64,000 nucleotides of DNA. It comes from Echria macrotheca. Taxonomy: Eukaryota > Ascomycota > Sordariomycetes > Sordariales > Schizotheciaceae. Where the stretch lies: positions 868,001-932,000 of the forward strand of contig MU839833.1 of assembly GCA_030411725.1 (NCBI GenBank), given 5' to 3'. Numbering within the stretch: position 1 is the first letter of the stretch; the number at the start of each line of letters is the position of its first letter. Below, in pieces: positions 11,395 through 22,148 of this stretch. The notes below the pieces were generated by a model, which made no database searches, was not told where the DNA came from, and saw only the letters and a list, made by a program, of their open reading frames with translations. Both the position numbers and the translations under genes were made by a program.

Positions 11395-12552
11395 TCAGAA
11401 GCGAGGACGTCCTGACGGGTACCAGACTTCGCTGTGCTGAGCAGCGTGTCGCAGCAAGGCCGTGCGGCCACTAGTGTCGCCGGTGTGCTCGTACAGAACT
11501 TCGGCTGCCCGCCTTTTCCGCCGAAGCAGTGCGATTTCGTCCTGGATCCGGGGATCTTTGGCTGTAGCAGCATCCTGTTGTGTCTCGTCGTCGGAGTCCC
11601 AGAACGGTGTGGACTGTCTGGACGTTGCGCAAGTCAAGGGTGGTTCCGGCGATGTGGTGGTCTCAGTAACCCCTTTCTCCAGATGGCCACAAGGCGGCGA
11701 GGTCCGGGTATGGCCACCCGCCTGACCCCCTGATTCGAAAGGTGTTGAAGCGTCCCGGAGAAGCCCGGTCGAGCCCAACAACGCCAGAACCTGCGTACCG
11801 ATAGGCAATGGGGTGGGGGCATGTATACCGGAGCCGATCGTCGCTGGTGAGCTGGTCAAGGATCGAACAGGAGGCAAGGGGATACCTCTCAGGGGTTCCG
11901 ACCATGTCCGAGCTAGAGCAGGTGGTCCGTTGGCTGACTGCAATGGCCCTGGGCTTCCGGTACCAAAGGTGTGGAGGGAAAGCGCCCGGGCTGGGCGTTT
12001 GACGTGGACAGTGGTTCCCGGAGGACGACGCGGCTGCACCGCTTTGGCAGGTGAGGCTGACTTCCCACGAGATTGGATGAAGGAAAGCTGCTTGAGAGCC
12101 CAGCCAAGGCCCCCGCTGAAGCTGATATCGGCAGCATCTCCCGGGACAACCAAGTGACGAGTCGTAAACCTGGGATACTGGTGGTTCGGGAACGTCCATG
12201 CTACACTGCAGAAGACCTTCCCATGGCTTGCAGAATCAAGAATGTCATCCAGACTAACGTCTAGTACTTTTGCAGCATATTCCGCCGAGATAGTGTGTAC
12301 ACTTCCGGCTGGGATGCTGCTAGGCCTGACTTGGACAGTGCCATTGGGACTGGCTTTAGGATGATTGTGTCCAAAGACGGACAGTCCTTGGATACATATG
12401 GTCCCCCCATCAACCTCGTTGGCTTTTAGTTGTGAAAACAGAACTCCTTGTGCGGCAGGCGCCTCGTCGGAGCGGAAACTCACCTCAGCAGGGGGGACCA
12501 CCACGTCGGCGTCAGAGTTATCCTGAAGCGACTTCACTTTGCTATTGGACAT
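11395..12552 (-). CDS. hypothetical protein
   Basis: Uninterrupted frame of 385 aa from ATG 12552 (MSNSKVKSLQDNSDAD). Residues 60-160 look ordered (VHTISAEYAAKVLDVSLDDI, GKVFCSVAWTFPNHQYPRF). Residues 170-330 are Pro/Ser/Thr-rich and likely disordered. The C-terminal 55 residues are charged and helical (QDEIALLRRKRRAAEVL). No signal peptide, membrane segment or known domain was recognised. A strong hairpin begins 21 bp after the stop. Confidence 0.6.
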   Translation of the reverse strand: MSNSKVKSLQDNSDADVVVPPAEVSFRSDEAPAAQGVLFSQLKANEVDGGTICIQGLSVFGHNHPKASPNGTVQVRPSSIPAGSVHTISAEYAAKVLDVSLDDILDSASHGKVFCSVAWTFPNHQYPRFTTRHLVVPGDAADISFSGGLGWALKQLSFIQSRGKSASPAKAVQPRRPPGTTVHVKRPARALSLHTFGTGSPGPLQSANGPPALARTWSEPLRGIPLPPVRSLTSSPATIGSGIHAPTPLPIGTQVLALLGSTGLLRDASTPFESGGQAGGHTRTSPPCGHLEKGVTETTTSPEPPLTCATSRQSTPFWDSDDETQQDAATAKDPRIQDEIALLRRKRRAAEVLYEHTGDTSGRTALLRHAAQHSEVWYPSGRPRF

Positions 12553-13938
12553 TCTTCTTCTCTCGTATGGGCTTGAAAAGGAGGTGGTGGAAACGAGGGT
12601 GAATGATCATGGTTTTGCCGTCTGGTGGTCGTTGACGGAATCTCCAGTTCAGCAGAAAGCTGGAAACTGGAGTATCACGAGCAATAGGGCATAGGTTGAG
12701 GAGAGTCGCGCAGATGAACGGCGAGGACAGACTTGACCGAGGATCACCGTTCTTATGAGGTCTATAAAAGATCAGCCCAAGGACAAAGTTCAACACCCGA
12801 TGGCGCCAGCCTCGTCAGAGAACAAAGAGCTTGGTGAATAATAGGCAGAATGACCCAATCAATACCTTCGGTAGGAAGTTCACCACTCCATTTGCAGCAC
12901 TTGCGACGCCCCGCGAGAGAGCGTCAGGTGGGGATTAAGGGGCCTCGTCCAATAAGCCACAAGTAGGCACAAGCCGGTGTGAAAATTCCAATTGCCTCAT
13001 TCGTCTTACGAAGCAGGAAGAGAAGCTGGAAGAGGGAAGTTAAGGCCACCGCGGGGCGCAAAGCGTGAGCAGGGGTCTTTCCCGCCGATTGGTTATAAGT
13101 CCAGCCACGGCGCTGCACGGGACGGTGATGTTGCATCAGCCTGCCGTCCGGTGTCCTGCTCGGCACAGGTGCGAGCCTTGTTCAAGCCCCTCCTCATGCC
13201 CAGATCAATCAGATCCATTGGACGTCGAGACTCGACTTTTCCGCAACCTGTGGCATTCCGACTTTATGCCAATCACACAGACAGACCGGCGCGAGCAGGT
13301 TCGGTCAAGCCACAGGCTAAGGTAAGGTCGGTCCATGATGAGCTGTTCGGGAGGCCCCAGTTGGCTGCGATGCGGCTGCTTCGACGAGGCAGTTCAAATT
13401 CCCAAGCAGCTGCAGAGAGTATTACCCTATGAGGTGCCTCAAAATTTAGCACACCACCCCCCTCCTGGCAGCGATGCCTCGCGCCGTGAGTTGTGCGGTC
13501 CGCGGGCCACAAGGTCTATCTATCTTCAGTGCGAGGTACATTATCACAGGGTCTCGCCCAGTGCCACTGGCTCCTTCCAGGTTCTTTTTGTCTGGACCTG
13601 CCAGCCAGCTGCCCCCCACATCATTTTTCTCGTCCCTCGGTCGCTGCCCCTGTCGCAGCTCCTCTACCTAACTGCTGCGCTGGTTGGCCTGGGCCTGGCG
13701 AGGCTGAAGATATCTCGTCAAGCATTCATATATCCTTAAAGGCCCCTACAAATCCTCGCTCCGACACCTCAACATCTCGACAGCTCCCCACAACAACGCC
13801 AGCGACTACCTACCTTCCTTGCTTTGACTCTTCCTGGGCCAGAGCGTCCGCAATGACCGCTCTAGTCCCCGGCTCATGCTCCAGCCAGACGGACCGAACA
13901 CCCCGCCCCAAGTAACAGTTCCTGCTCTCCGAGTGTAG
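12553..13938. other. intergenic region, divergent promoters
   Basis: Spacer between divergent genes. Frames on both strands are short and Pro/Ser/Arg-rich, with no domain. A 20-codon upstream open reading frame (13853-13915) precedes the ATG at 13939 by 23 nt. CT-rich tracts at 13590-13720 resemble a fungal promoter or leader. Confidence 0.5.
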
Positions 13939-15167
13939 ATGAGCTCTTTAGCAGGGCCCTCCGATCAAGGAGAAGGGAAAGGCGGGCGGGGGCCAAAAAG
14001 GTCGACAGTCGGCAGCAGCAACTCGAGGAAGAAGTCTAGCGGAGGGGAGACGGGGCGTCAGTCTTCGGCCCGGCAGGGGCGGCCACCGAACTCTCGCAAG
14101 TATGTATCATCTTCCCTGGTCTGTACGAGGCACCCTCGTCTCTCCCCTCAGGCCAGGGAGGTAGCCGCCTAGGCTGTCGGTCGCTGACTTTGTCATCAAG
14201 ACAACACCGGGACACTTTTGTCGAAATTCTACCCCGTCAAACGGCAACGGCCGATCCGTCGCAGGGCGGGGGCGGATCGGCCACGGCAAATATGCCGCCC
14301 GTCTCATCGGTCGTCGTCAGCCCTCTCTACCAGGGAGCTCCCGCAGCTCTAGGGCTCCCGGAGAGCGTTGGCTACGACATTCTTCCCGGAGACCCTATGG
14401 CCCCGCCCCCAAACACTGGAACTTTTCTTAATGATGATTATCTGGTTGGCCACGATGGCCTTGCTCCCTTGGGAGAAGCGACCTACACGCCTTCACATTA
14501 CGCTCATCCTGGTGGATACAACGAGGGGGCCGAGGAGAGTTCTTACCCCTTGCCGACATCGCAAGACAGTCATCCATATCACCCACAGGACCACCAAGCA
14601 TTCCCCATCGCCGAGAACCCTGTTTACGACCAGTATCAGGAGCAAACCATCTATCCCGCCGGCGACCCGAGCATGCAGGAAGACATCCCCATCCCGCTCT
14701 ACCAAGACGGGACCACGACCGAGTTCACGATCTACCCCCCAAACGCCTACCAAGACAGCTCGACGTTTCGGGCGTTATGCCGGAGCGGTTATTGCCACAC
14801 ACTCTTAGCCCCTTCCTGGGTTGATGCACTGGGTCTATATCGGTGGCGGCTGCGCGAGAGCGTCGTCACGCCAGACGGGATCAAGCGCTGCCGATACGGA
14901 GTTCGCTTCGCGTACGACCGTCCCGGGTTTGGGACCGACTACCTGTCCACCTATGTAGCCCCGACAGACGACGATATTCCCAACGGGGAGGTCATGGTCA
15001 TCGGCTCGGACCTGATGAGGGCCCCCCCGCCTAATTCGTCCATGACTGAGTGGCAGACTCGCTTTTTCATGGAACAGCATCATCAAATGTATCCGTGGTA
15101 CCCTTCCGAGAATGATGAGCTCTCCGCTCCTGAAATGTATGGGCCGTTTTTTCTTTTTGTTTCTTGA
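13939..15167 (+). CDS. hypothetical protein with retropepsin-like segment
   Basis: Two exons, 13939-14099 and 14201-15167, joined across intron 14100-14200 (GTATGT..GCTGAC..CAAG), give 375 aa. Residues 1-75 are basic and Ser/Gly-rich. Residues 75-250 are Pro/Tyr/Gln-rich and probably disordered. A compact region follows: RALCRSGYCHTLLAPSWVDA then LGL, a run of likely beta strands (VVTPDGIKRCRYGVRFAY) and VMVIGSDLM. This order resembles the aspartic-protease-like domains of retroelement-derived and orphan fungal proteins (xALxDSG..ISxxxVxxLGL...xxILGxDxL), but the catalytic Asp of DSG is Arg here. Domain assignment is inference. The first exon is less certain than the second, because overlapping open frames exist there. 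Confidence 0.55.
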
Positions 15168-16690
15168 GATTAAGTACCTACCTAGCGGAGCCTTACGATG
15201 CCTTGCTCTACCGCCTTCTTCCGTGCGGTCAATTTGCCTTCTTCCAGTGTGACTAACCAATTTTTATAGTCTTTAAATAACATCATACGTTGCGGGAACC
15301 GGGACCCGCATACTCGAGCAGACAAACAACAGCTGAGCAGCAACACCTTCCCACCTGGATACACATCCGACCGGGTAACCACATTGGTTAAGTAGGCTAC
15401 GCTGACAGCGTGACGCTTCTGTCGTGGAACAAGCGATCAGTTGCCATTGTTCAAAACCGGCAACAACACGTTAAACGCAGCCATTCGTGGCGAATTTGCG
15501 TTTGGTAACCCTCTGAAACACCAGATTGTTCCGATTATTTGCTTTTTCATCCAGACTGTCGCCCCCTTTTTTTTAGGTACCTTTCCCCTTGCAGTATGGA
15601 GGTCATCAGTGGGCCATTTGTGGGGGCTTTTGTGTGTGCGGTATGATTGCGTGGTTTCTCAGCGTTGCATGTCGGTCTCTACCTACCCCTATACCTGTGT
15701 CCTCTTTTCCTTTGGTGGCTCCACTTTAGGCATTTGGCCTTCTAATCCAAGCTCCGCAGTTCGGAGTCGCGAGAAAGTACAGTTTGAAAATCCAGAACAG
15801 CTTTGGGTGTGGTTGCATCAGATTTTGGCTTCTTTGTCTTTTGTTTATCTCCTTATGGGCCATACATGCGGTACATACATGTACTTGCTTGTGTACCGAC
15901 GGTATGACTAACGACCTTATTTCCTTCCTGTGCGCGGTATCTGCATCGTCATTCGCGAGTGTAGTTATAGCCATGACGTCATCATCAGATTGTTACTTAG
16001 GACGTCTTGGATTAGTCTATAGTCTATGCTACCACATTCGTTTGGCTCTTTTATTGTGTCTAGGTAGTCTTGGCATATGTCTCCACTGTATCTCCCTTGA
16101 AAATCTGACTCCGGGTCTGCGGAAACACGGGAGTCGGTTGATTCGACCGCGGCTCTCATCGCTCAGACTATATCTACCTCTACTAGGCTTATTCCCGAAG
16201 TGTCTCTAACGACCATCTTCGGTAAAGCCGCCAAGATGTTGGAATAAAGTGCTGACAGGAATCACTGGATATATACACGTCAATAAGTTGAACCGCCTAT
16301 TTGTCAGCAGCAACTCGCAAACATCCTCAGTCATGGATGGCAGTTTCTTACATGCGAATGTCACCTTGCATCTCCTGAAATTTAAGACGCTGTTTACTAC
16401 GGTAGGGCTACGTATGCTTCCCTAGGTTACCTAGATAATCTGACCTCTCTCGACCAAGTTCACTAGGAGTGCATGATATTAGGGCACAGGCATAGCTTGG
16501 CATAGGCCAAGTAGCACGACGTCGGAACCGGTCGGAACAGAGCGTGTCTACAAGTGCATGTACTAGCTGCAGATAACAACACCATGTTTCACAGCATACA
16601 GTCGGCACCAGTACAGAAAGATAAATGTAGTCGCACAGAAATTAAAGGTACGCATACCGTCCGTGCTACATGGATATAGTCGAATACCAG
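15168..16690. other. intergenic region, convergent 3' flanks
   Basis: T-rich spacer between converging genes. A plus-strand frame at 15441-15911 lacks a family match and has the Phe/Leu/Cys/Tyr composition expected of translated T-rich DNA, so it is not called. A perfect CRE-type palindrome lies at 15973-15982. Confidence 0.5.
15973..15982. promoter_or_regulatory. CRE-like palindrome ATGACGTCAT
   Basis: A 10-bp perfect palindrome containing TGACGTCA, the consensus site of ATF/CREB-type bZIP factors. It sits between two convergent gene ends, not in an obvious promoter, so any regulatory role is uncertain. Confidence 0.25.
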
Positions 16691-17617
16691 TCAAGGCTGC
16701 TGCTTCCAATCCAGAGCGTCCCCTTGATGCTTTCGCTGCCCAATCTCAGCCACCATTAGCTTCTGCGTCAGTTCGAGTGCCTTGGCCACGTCATGGGCCC
16801 GCCCGGTTGTTTTGTATACGTCTATGGCGTAGCGTTGGTATTTCTCGACGAGTTCTTCTGTGAGTTCCATGGGTTCCCCATTTGTGTCGTGTTCCTCTGT
16901 GCTGCTAGGGGTGTCAACCGGAGTGACCGGGGATGAAGATGGGTTGGTCTGCGATGAATTGAAAATAGACATCCAGCCTCCGTCATTGTAATCGCCGCCG
17001 TCTGGGCCTCCTGACGCTAGATTGAGGGCTGCCGTAGGGCTGAACCCCTGCGTCATAGCTTGCGGTCCGCTCCGAGAGCCCCAACTGTCTGCTGGTGTGG
17101 GGGCATATCGGGGATCTTCAAAGATGCTGGCGGCATGCCATGCCCATTGAAGGTCACCCCTAAAAACAAGTGGATTTTCGTGTTGCTCCCCGGTGTTTGG
17201 CGTTACGACATGCGGAGTATCAAAAAATGTCTCCCTGCCGTTCAGCTGCCACCTGAGAGTCACGTTCAAAGGCTGCCCGTGAGCGAGTCTGTCGATATCA
17301 TGGACTGCCAGCTCGCCAAGAAAATACTTCAAGACGACAGCTGAAACTGTGTTGTCGTCGCCCTCTTTAGCCTTTCCGGGGCTTTTGCATAAAGCTTGCA
17401 CGGGATACGGCTCGGTCTTGCGCTGAGGCGCCGAAGGGGCGCCATCCAGATAAATGATAACCGACCATATCAAGAGGCTCTCAATGGTGTCTCCTTGCTG
17501 ATAAATAAGTCAGGAAATCTTGACTTTGATGGACAGGAGCCCAGGACTTACCTCGCGGGACAGAGATGTAGCCCCGATGCCAGGAGTCGACTGTTGGCCT
17601 AGAGACTGCGCGAACAT
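16691..17617 (-). CDS. hypothetical protein
   Basis: Two exons, 17617-17552 and 17497-16691, joined across intron 17551-17498 (GTAAGT..CTGAC..TATCAG), give 290 aa starting MFAQSLGQQSTPG. The amino half appears folded, with IESLLIWSVIIYLDGAPSAP, VVLKYFLGELAVHDIDRLAH and a beta-rich NVTLRWQLNGRETFF. A Ser/Pro-rich acidic linker follows, and then a C-terminal helix (ELTEELVEKYQRYAIDVYKT). No membrane segment is convincing and no family was recognised. Exon joining is well supported by phase. Confidence 0.65.
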
Positions 17618-19332
17618 GATACGCTATCTGATTTCTGGACTGGCGAGGATTGTGAGGGCGTGCGGAGGTGAGTTCTGATGACCGATCTCTTGTCTTGCCT
17701 CAGCATCATCGTCAACACTCTTATACGTGACCATCAAGGTCAATGCGCCTCTTCAATGCGGCTCTTTGCGCCCGAGAACTCCTGCCATTCCATACAACTA
17801 TCTGCTAATCTGCGTACCACGTTCACCGAGATTTGAAGACTTCACGGATGTCATCGGGCGAGTTTCGACCGGGCTGCCGGCAATGCGGTCTTGCAGCCTT
17901 GCGGAACACGAGATGATCCAGCTCCGGGCTCATGCCTGCCTGTGATTTGACCGAAAATTGGGCGACCAAAAATGCAAGGAAAAGGGGCTCGGCGCAGTTG
18001 ACCGAGCTTGCACGTGAATTCCGGGCCAACATCTTTGATGTTCGGAGTTTGAAATTTAATTGAGGTGGGGCCGCTGATTGATATGTATCTGGGATGTGGA
18101 CGTGAAAAATATCGGAAGACAAAGGTTGTGGAAAGTGTTGTGGAAAGCGTTGTGGAAAGGTTGGTGCAGGGGGGTTGTGGAAAGGAAAAGTTATGGGAAG
18201 GAAAACGCCCAGAGCACCTGCCGTGAGCAGCTCCGCCGCGTCCATCCCCGCCAACCACGAAGCGCCAACTCCAACCGCCAGTCACCCTTCCCGATTACGC
18301 CTTTCTTCCCTCCGCCTTTCAACTTTCCAAAAAATCTCGGATGACGAATGCCGTTCGCGCAGTTGCACCGTTCTGCTCCAATTTACATACAGACCCCCCG
18401 ATCTAGGCACCAGTGCCCTCTGCCGGTTCTCCTATCGGCTCACGCCGACCTTCGTCAGGTCCTCTTGGCCGTCTAGTTCTCGCAGAGGGGACTCGCCATG
18501 CCCTTGCCCCTGCCCCGCCTCCAAGCCGATCAAAAGTATGTCTTTGTGCGAAGACTTGTTCTCATTCTCTGCTTGGCTCTGGCGGTAGCTTACCTACCAC
18601 AGCATGTCCCTCTTCAAGCTCTCCCACCGCCGCCGGCTTGGTGACCCGAGCACAGTGCCGTCGCCGTCGCCTCTCGAAAACCTTATGGCCTCCACCGATA
18701 CCTACCTGAGCCAAGCAGTCCACATGGAAGGGATGATGTCCGTCATTCATCTGAGCCTCACTTCCTGGCCTCAAATCTCGCCTCTCGGTAGCCTCAACTG
18801 GCTGAGCACTCGACATCTTACGGCACGCCTCTGGACAATGTCTTGGGGCTCTGCCAGGGCAGGGTCCAATTGCCGCAGGCGGAATGGAAATGCTCTCGGA
18901 AGGTCAACAAGCTAGAGACTCTGATAGGCGTCGCCAGGTCTTCCCAGGTACCGGATGACAGGCTTAGGTCCGCCTTACGACCCCGGCGCCGCCACAGCGG
19001 ACATTTTTGGTGGATCCTGGATTCGTCTTGGTGATACCAACGCAAGCTAGACTTCGGAATTTCCACTACGCTATCCCACGGATCCTGGACATTCCCAGTA
19101 GTTCAAACAGAAGGAGCGGGACCTAAGGTACCCTGAGCTTTGGAAATTCGTGGTCTCACCCGTCGACAGGACAAGGTACTTTCAATGTTTCTTGCCTTTC
19201 TCCCGTGTTTAAGAGAGCTCACTGCTCCGTGGTGGTAGTAAGATGTTATCTACGGTCCACTTCTCCTTCTTATATCATCGGGCAATCCTTCTCTCTCAGT
19301 CATTCTGCAGTCAAGCAACCATCTCTGCGACA
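17618..19332. other. intergenic region with tandem repeat and coding-like remnants
   Basis: Divergent spacer of 1.7 kb. It holds a 12-bp tandem repeat (18125-18185). One plus-strand frame is open for four consecutive blocks between 18348 and 19034 but is broken by stops at 18474, 18642 and 18789. No gene model with acceptable introns could be built, so none is called. Confidence 0.45.
18125..18185. repeat. 12-bp tandem repeat, unit GTTGTGGAAAGN
   Basis: Three adjacent copies (18125-18160) differ only at the twelfth base. After a 13-bp divergent segment, a fourth copy lies at 18174-18185. It is located in the spacer upstream of two divergent genes. Confidence 0.85.
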
Positions 19333-20034
19333 ATGTCGGACCGCTTCAACCATCATGAATTTGATAAGTTTGTGAAAGCAGAGACACCTGCTCTTGTTGA
19401 ATTCATTAAGGAGTGGGCTCCCGAGTATCTGGACGAAAAGAACTACCTTGCCTTGCGGCAAACCTTTTGCCCAGGCGTCACAAAAGACGGCCGTCTTCTC
19501 CCTCTGGGGAAAGCCAGTGGGTCGGTTTCGAGGTTTCCAGAGCTTACCACAGCTCCTTCCGACTCGCACGAGGAATTTCAACAGGTTACGGCCCACATGA
19601 ATCCCGAGATAGAAGGTTTCTATCCGTTCAGCTTCTTCACCGACAAACCAACAAGCGGATTCGCCGAGTGTCCCCGGAATTTCGTCAGTCCTCGATATCC
19701 GGTGTCGTTAATCACCACAAAAACCTTGGACGCTCTTCAGATAGAGCCGATTATCAGAAGTGTCAAGACGGTCCTTACCCCCCGTGGGCGGTTCCAGCCG
19801 GCCGGGATAACGTCGTTGTTCCTTAATTTTGCCGGCCGCGATGTGGGCTACGTCAAGTTCGTCTTCTTTATCCCCACCTCCCATGCATATGTTCTAACCC
19901 TCATGCCTAGTTTTCTTGTCTTAGATGTCGAGCCCAATGTCCTGGGCACTTTCACCATCATCGGCAAACCAGACATAGACAGGATCTTTGGACCGGGCTG
20001 GACGCCGTCTCAGACAGCTTGGCTGAAGCGGTGA
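19333..20034 (+). CDS. hypothetical protein, C-terminus apparently frame-broken
   Basis: Open frame of 233 aa from ATG 19333 (context GACAATGTC). An in-frame ATG at 19243 would add 30 hydrophobic residues. Ordered features include FDKFVKAETPALVEFIKEWA (helix) and a beta-rich C-terminal half (FLNFAGRDVGYVKFVFFIPT). No family was recognised. The called frame ends in WTPSQTAWLKR, but a frame shifted by one base continues from about 20000 to 20201 with strongly helix-like coding content (LAEAVKERLHLYDTFAPQTV). A lost base near the GGG at 19994-19996 would join the two. This may be a real truncation, a pseudogene in progress or a sequence error. Confidence 0.5.
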   Translation: MSDRFNHHEFDKFVKAETPALVEFIKEWAPEYLDEKNYLALRQTFCPGVTKDGRLLPLGKASGSVSRFPELTTAPSDSHEEFQQVTAHMNPEIEGFYPFSFFTDKPTSGFAECPRNFVSPRYPVSLITTKTLDALQIEPIIRSVKTVLTPRGRFQPAGITSLFLNFAGRDVGYVKFVFFIPTSHAYVLTLMPSFLVLDVEPNVLGTFTIIGKPDIDRIFGPGWTPSQTAWLKR

Positions 20035-20201
20035 AAGAGAGATTGCATCTCTACGATACGTTCGCGCCACAGACCGTGCGACGGCACTTCCGTGGTATGC
20101 GCGATGACAACGGCACGTTTGGGACTCGATCTCATGACGGGAATACCGATTATACGGTTTTACTTGGTTTCAATTGCTTCATGACTCATGTCTGTCGTTA
20201 G

Positions 20202-22148
20202 CGCTCATACAAGACCGGAGAGACGCATCCAACGCTCTCCTCATGTATTTCCAAACTTTATTTAGGCCAACGTAGATTTGATTCGAATAATGAAACCATT
20301 CCATGTGTTGCGCGGGTTGCCTGATGGCCAGCCGAATGCAGTAACTACGGTTTCGGCCGGCGGGATGTCCGGGATAGAGTTTGAGGCAGCCGGCGTAGCG
20401 AATATACAATTCCACAACTCATGCAGCTGGTGAATCCGCCGCCCAGCCGGATCGCGGTGGGAACTACCCACAAGCCGGCCTCGACCATGTGATGTATTGT
20501 AAAAAACTTTGCTGGACTGGGGCGGAGTAGACTAGCAGTGGTGATTCGCGAAGAATCCCGAGACTGCCGATCGGCAACTGCTTGGGCTCTGCCTTGTAAG
20601 TTGCAACATTCAGCCTTGCAAGGCAAGGCAAGGCAGCACAGCGCCGACATTAGCGCTTGGTGCATAGCAGGGGTGAGAACGGAAAATTGAAGCATCAGCT
20701 GGATGATGGTTTCAAAGGTACAGGGAAAGGAAAAGAAGTGAGCCTTTTCGGAGGATCGGAGGTGGCGGTCGGGACGGGGCTGGGAGCTAGTTCGGAAAGG
20801 GGCATATGAATAAACACTAACGTTACGGATTAGAAAAAGCAAACACGATAAGAACCTGGTACAATACTACGCTCTGCCAATTTCCCGGGACCTAGGAAAC
20901 GTTCCCCGGATCTAGACCTACCTAGATAGATAGTAGACTAAACATTAAGTAGTCTAGACTTGGGCGTACTCCACTGCGCATGCAAATGAGTAACTACCGG
21001 GGCCTAGAGCTCTGACGGAGGGTTATCAATTCCGTCTTACACTGCAGCCCAGAGCGGGGAGTAGGTAAACATGATGCAGCTACCCGTGGTCCCCGCTCGG
21101 ACAGACAAAGACAGACAAACAATACTTTTATCTTCCTATGAAAATGTCATGTGTCAGAAACGACGAAATAACAAAACTCCCAAAGGGGTCAAGTCCTTGA
21201 CATTGTATACTGCCGACACAATGCTGCGCCGCATCGCCAAGCGCTTGCCGTTCCAAGCTCTTTCGTCTGAGTTTATATGCAAGCCTTCGGAAGTTGGTTA
21301 TCACAATAATTTCCATTGAGGATTGTGGGGCACCTGGAGAGAAGATAGAAACAGGAAAAGCTGAAACCACATGATTCTCATGTCAACATACCTAGAGAGC
21401 ACGAGACCTTGATTGCGGATTTCCACATTCGACATGGACGGGACAGGCAGAAGTTGCATCACCACCATCCAAAGGTAACTGGTCTAGGCAGGCGATATCG
21501 GGCTCACTAACGCGACCAAATTAAAACTGTCCCGGTTGATTGGCCAGGTCCTCGTTCTAGGTCATATTTCCGTACATCTACACCGATTCTCGGAATCAGG
21601 ATTCAACATTTCCCTATCCAGCGATATGAGCGAGTCAGTGAATACGGCCGAACTGCTCGCCGCGGGCCCCGCCCGGGCAAATGTACATTTGGAACAGTGT
21701 AAAGGCGCAAAAGCAATACCAGTGGCTTGTGGAGAGTAGACGTACATGGGAAGTTGGCGAATAGGAACGGCCACCGATAACGGGAGGATTCTAGAGGTCC
21801 GAAGGATCTCGACTATAGCACCCGGGAACTTTGACTCGAGGGAACCGAATCCTTACGACAGTCGAGATCGAAGAATCCGCCAATCCAGGGAAATATGACA
21901 AGTCGACTTCTGCCAGCTCATCACCGAAGATCATGGTTCCCCTAGGTAGGTATGTTGCTTTTTTCGGATCCCGAGTTAGGTCTCATTTACGTACCAAACT
22001 GAGACAAAAAAAGGAAAAAGAAACGAACTCGTAATAAGGCGTCCGTCTAGGTAATCTAACCCTCGCAATTTTACACATCCTATTTACACAAATCTACATA
22101 TGTACACCGGGAAACAAAAGAAAACCTTATCCATTACCATCATCAGCC
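20202..22148. other. intergenic region, convergent 3' flanks
   Basis: About 1.9 kb between converging genes. Frames are short, with no domain. Locally AT-rich palindromic stretches rich in CTAGAC/CTAGAT lie at 20910-20965, and AAGGC repeats at 20614-20632. No gene or RNA was recognised. Confidence 0.5.

Noticed and set aside
15441..15911. 156-codon hydrophobic plus-strand frame
   Set aside because: Starts at TTG, T-rich DNA gives the hydrophobicity, and it lies in a 3' flank with no recognisable family.
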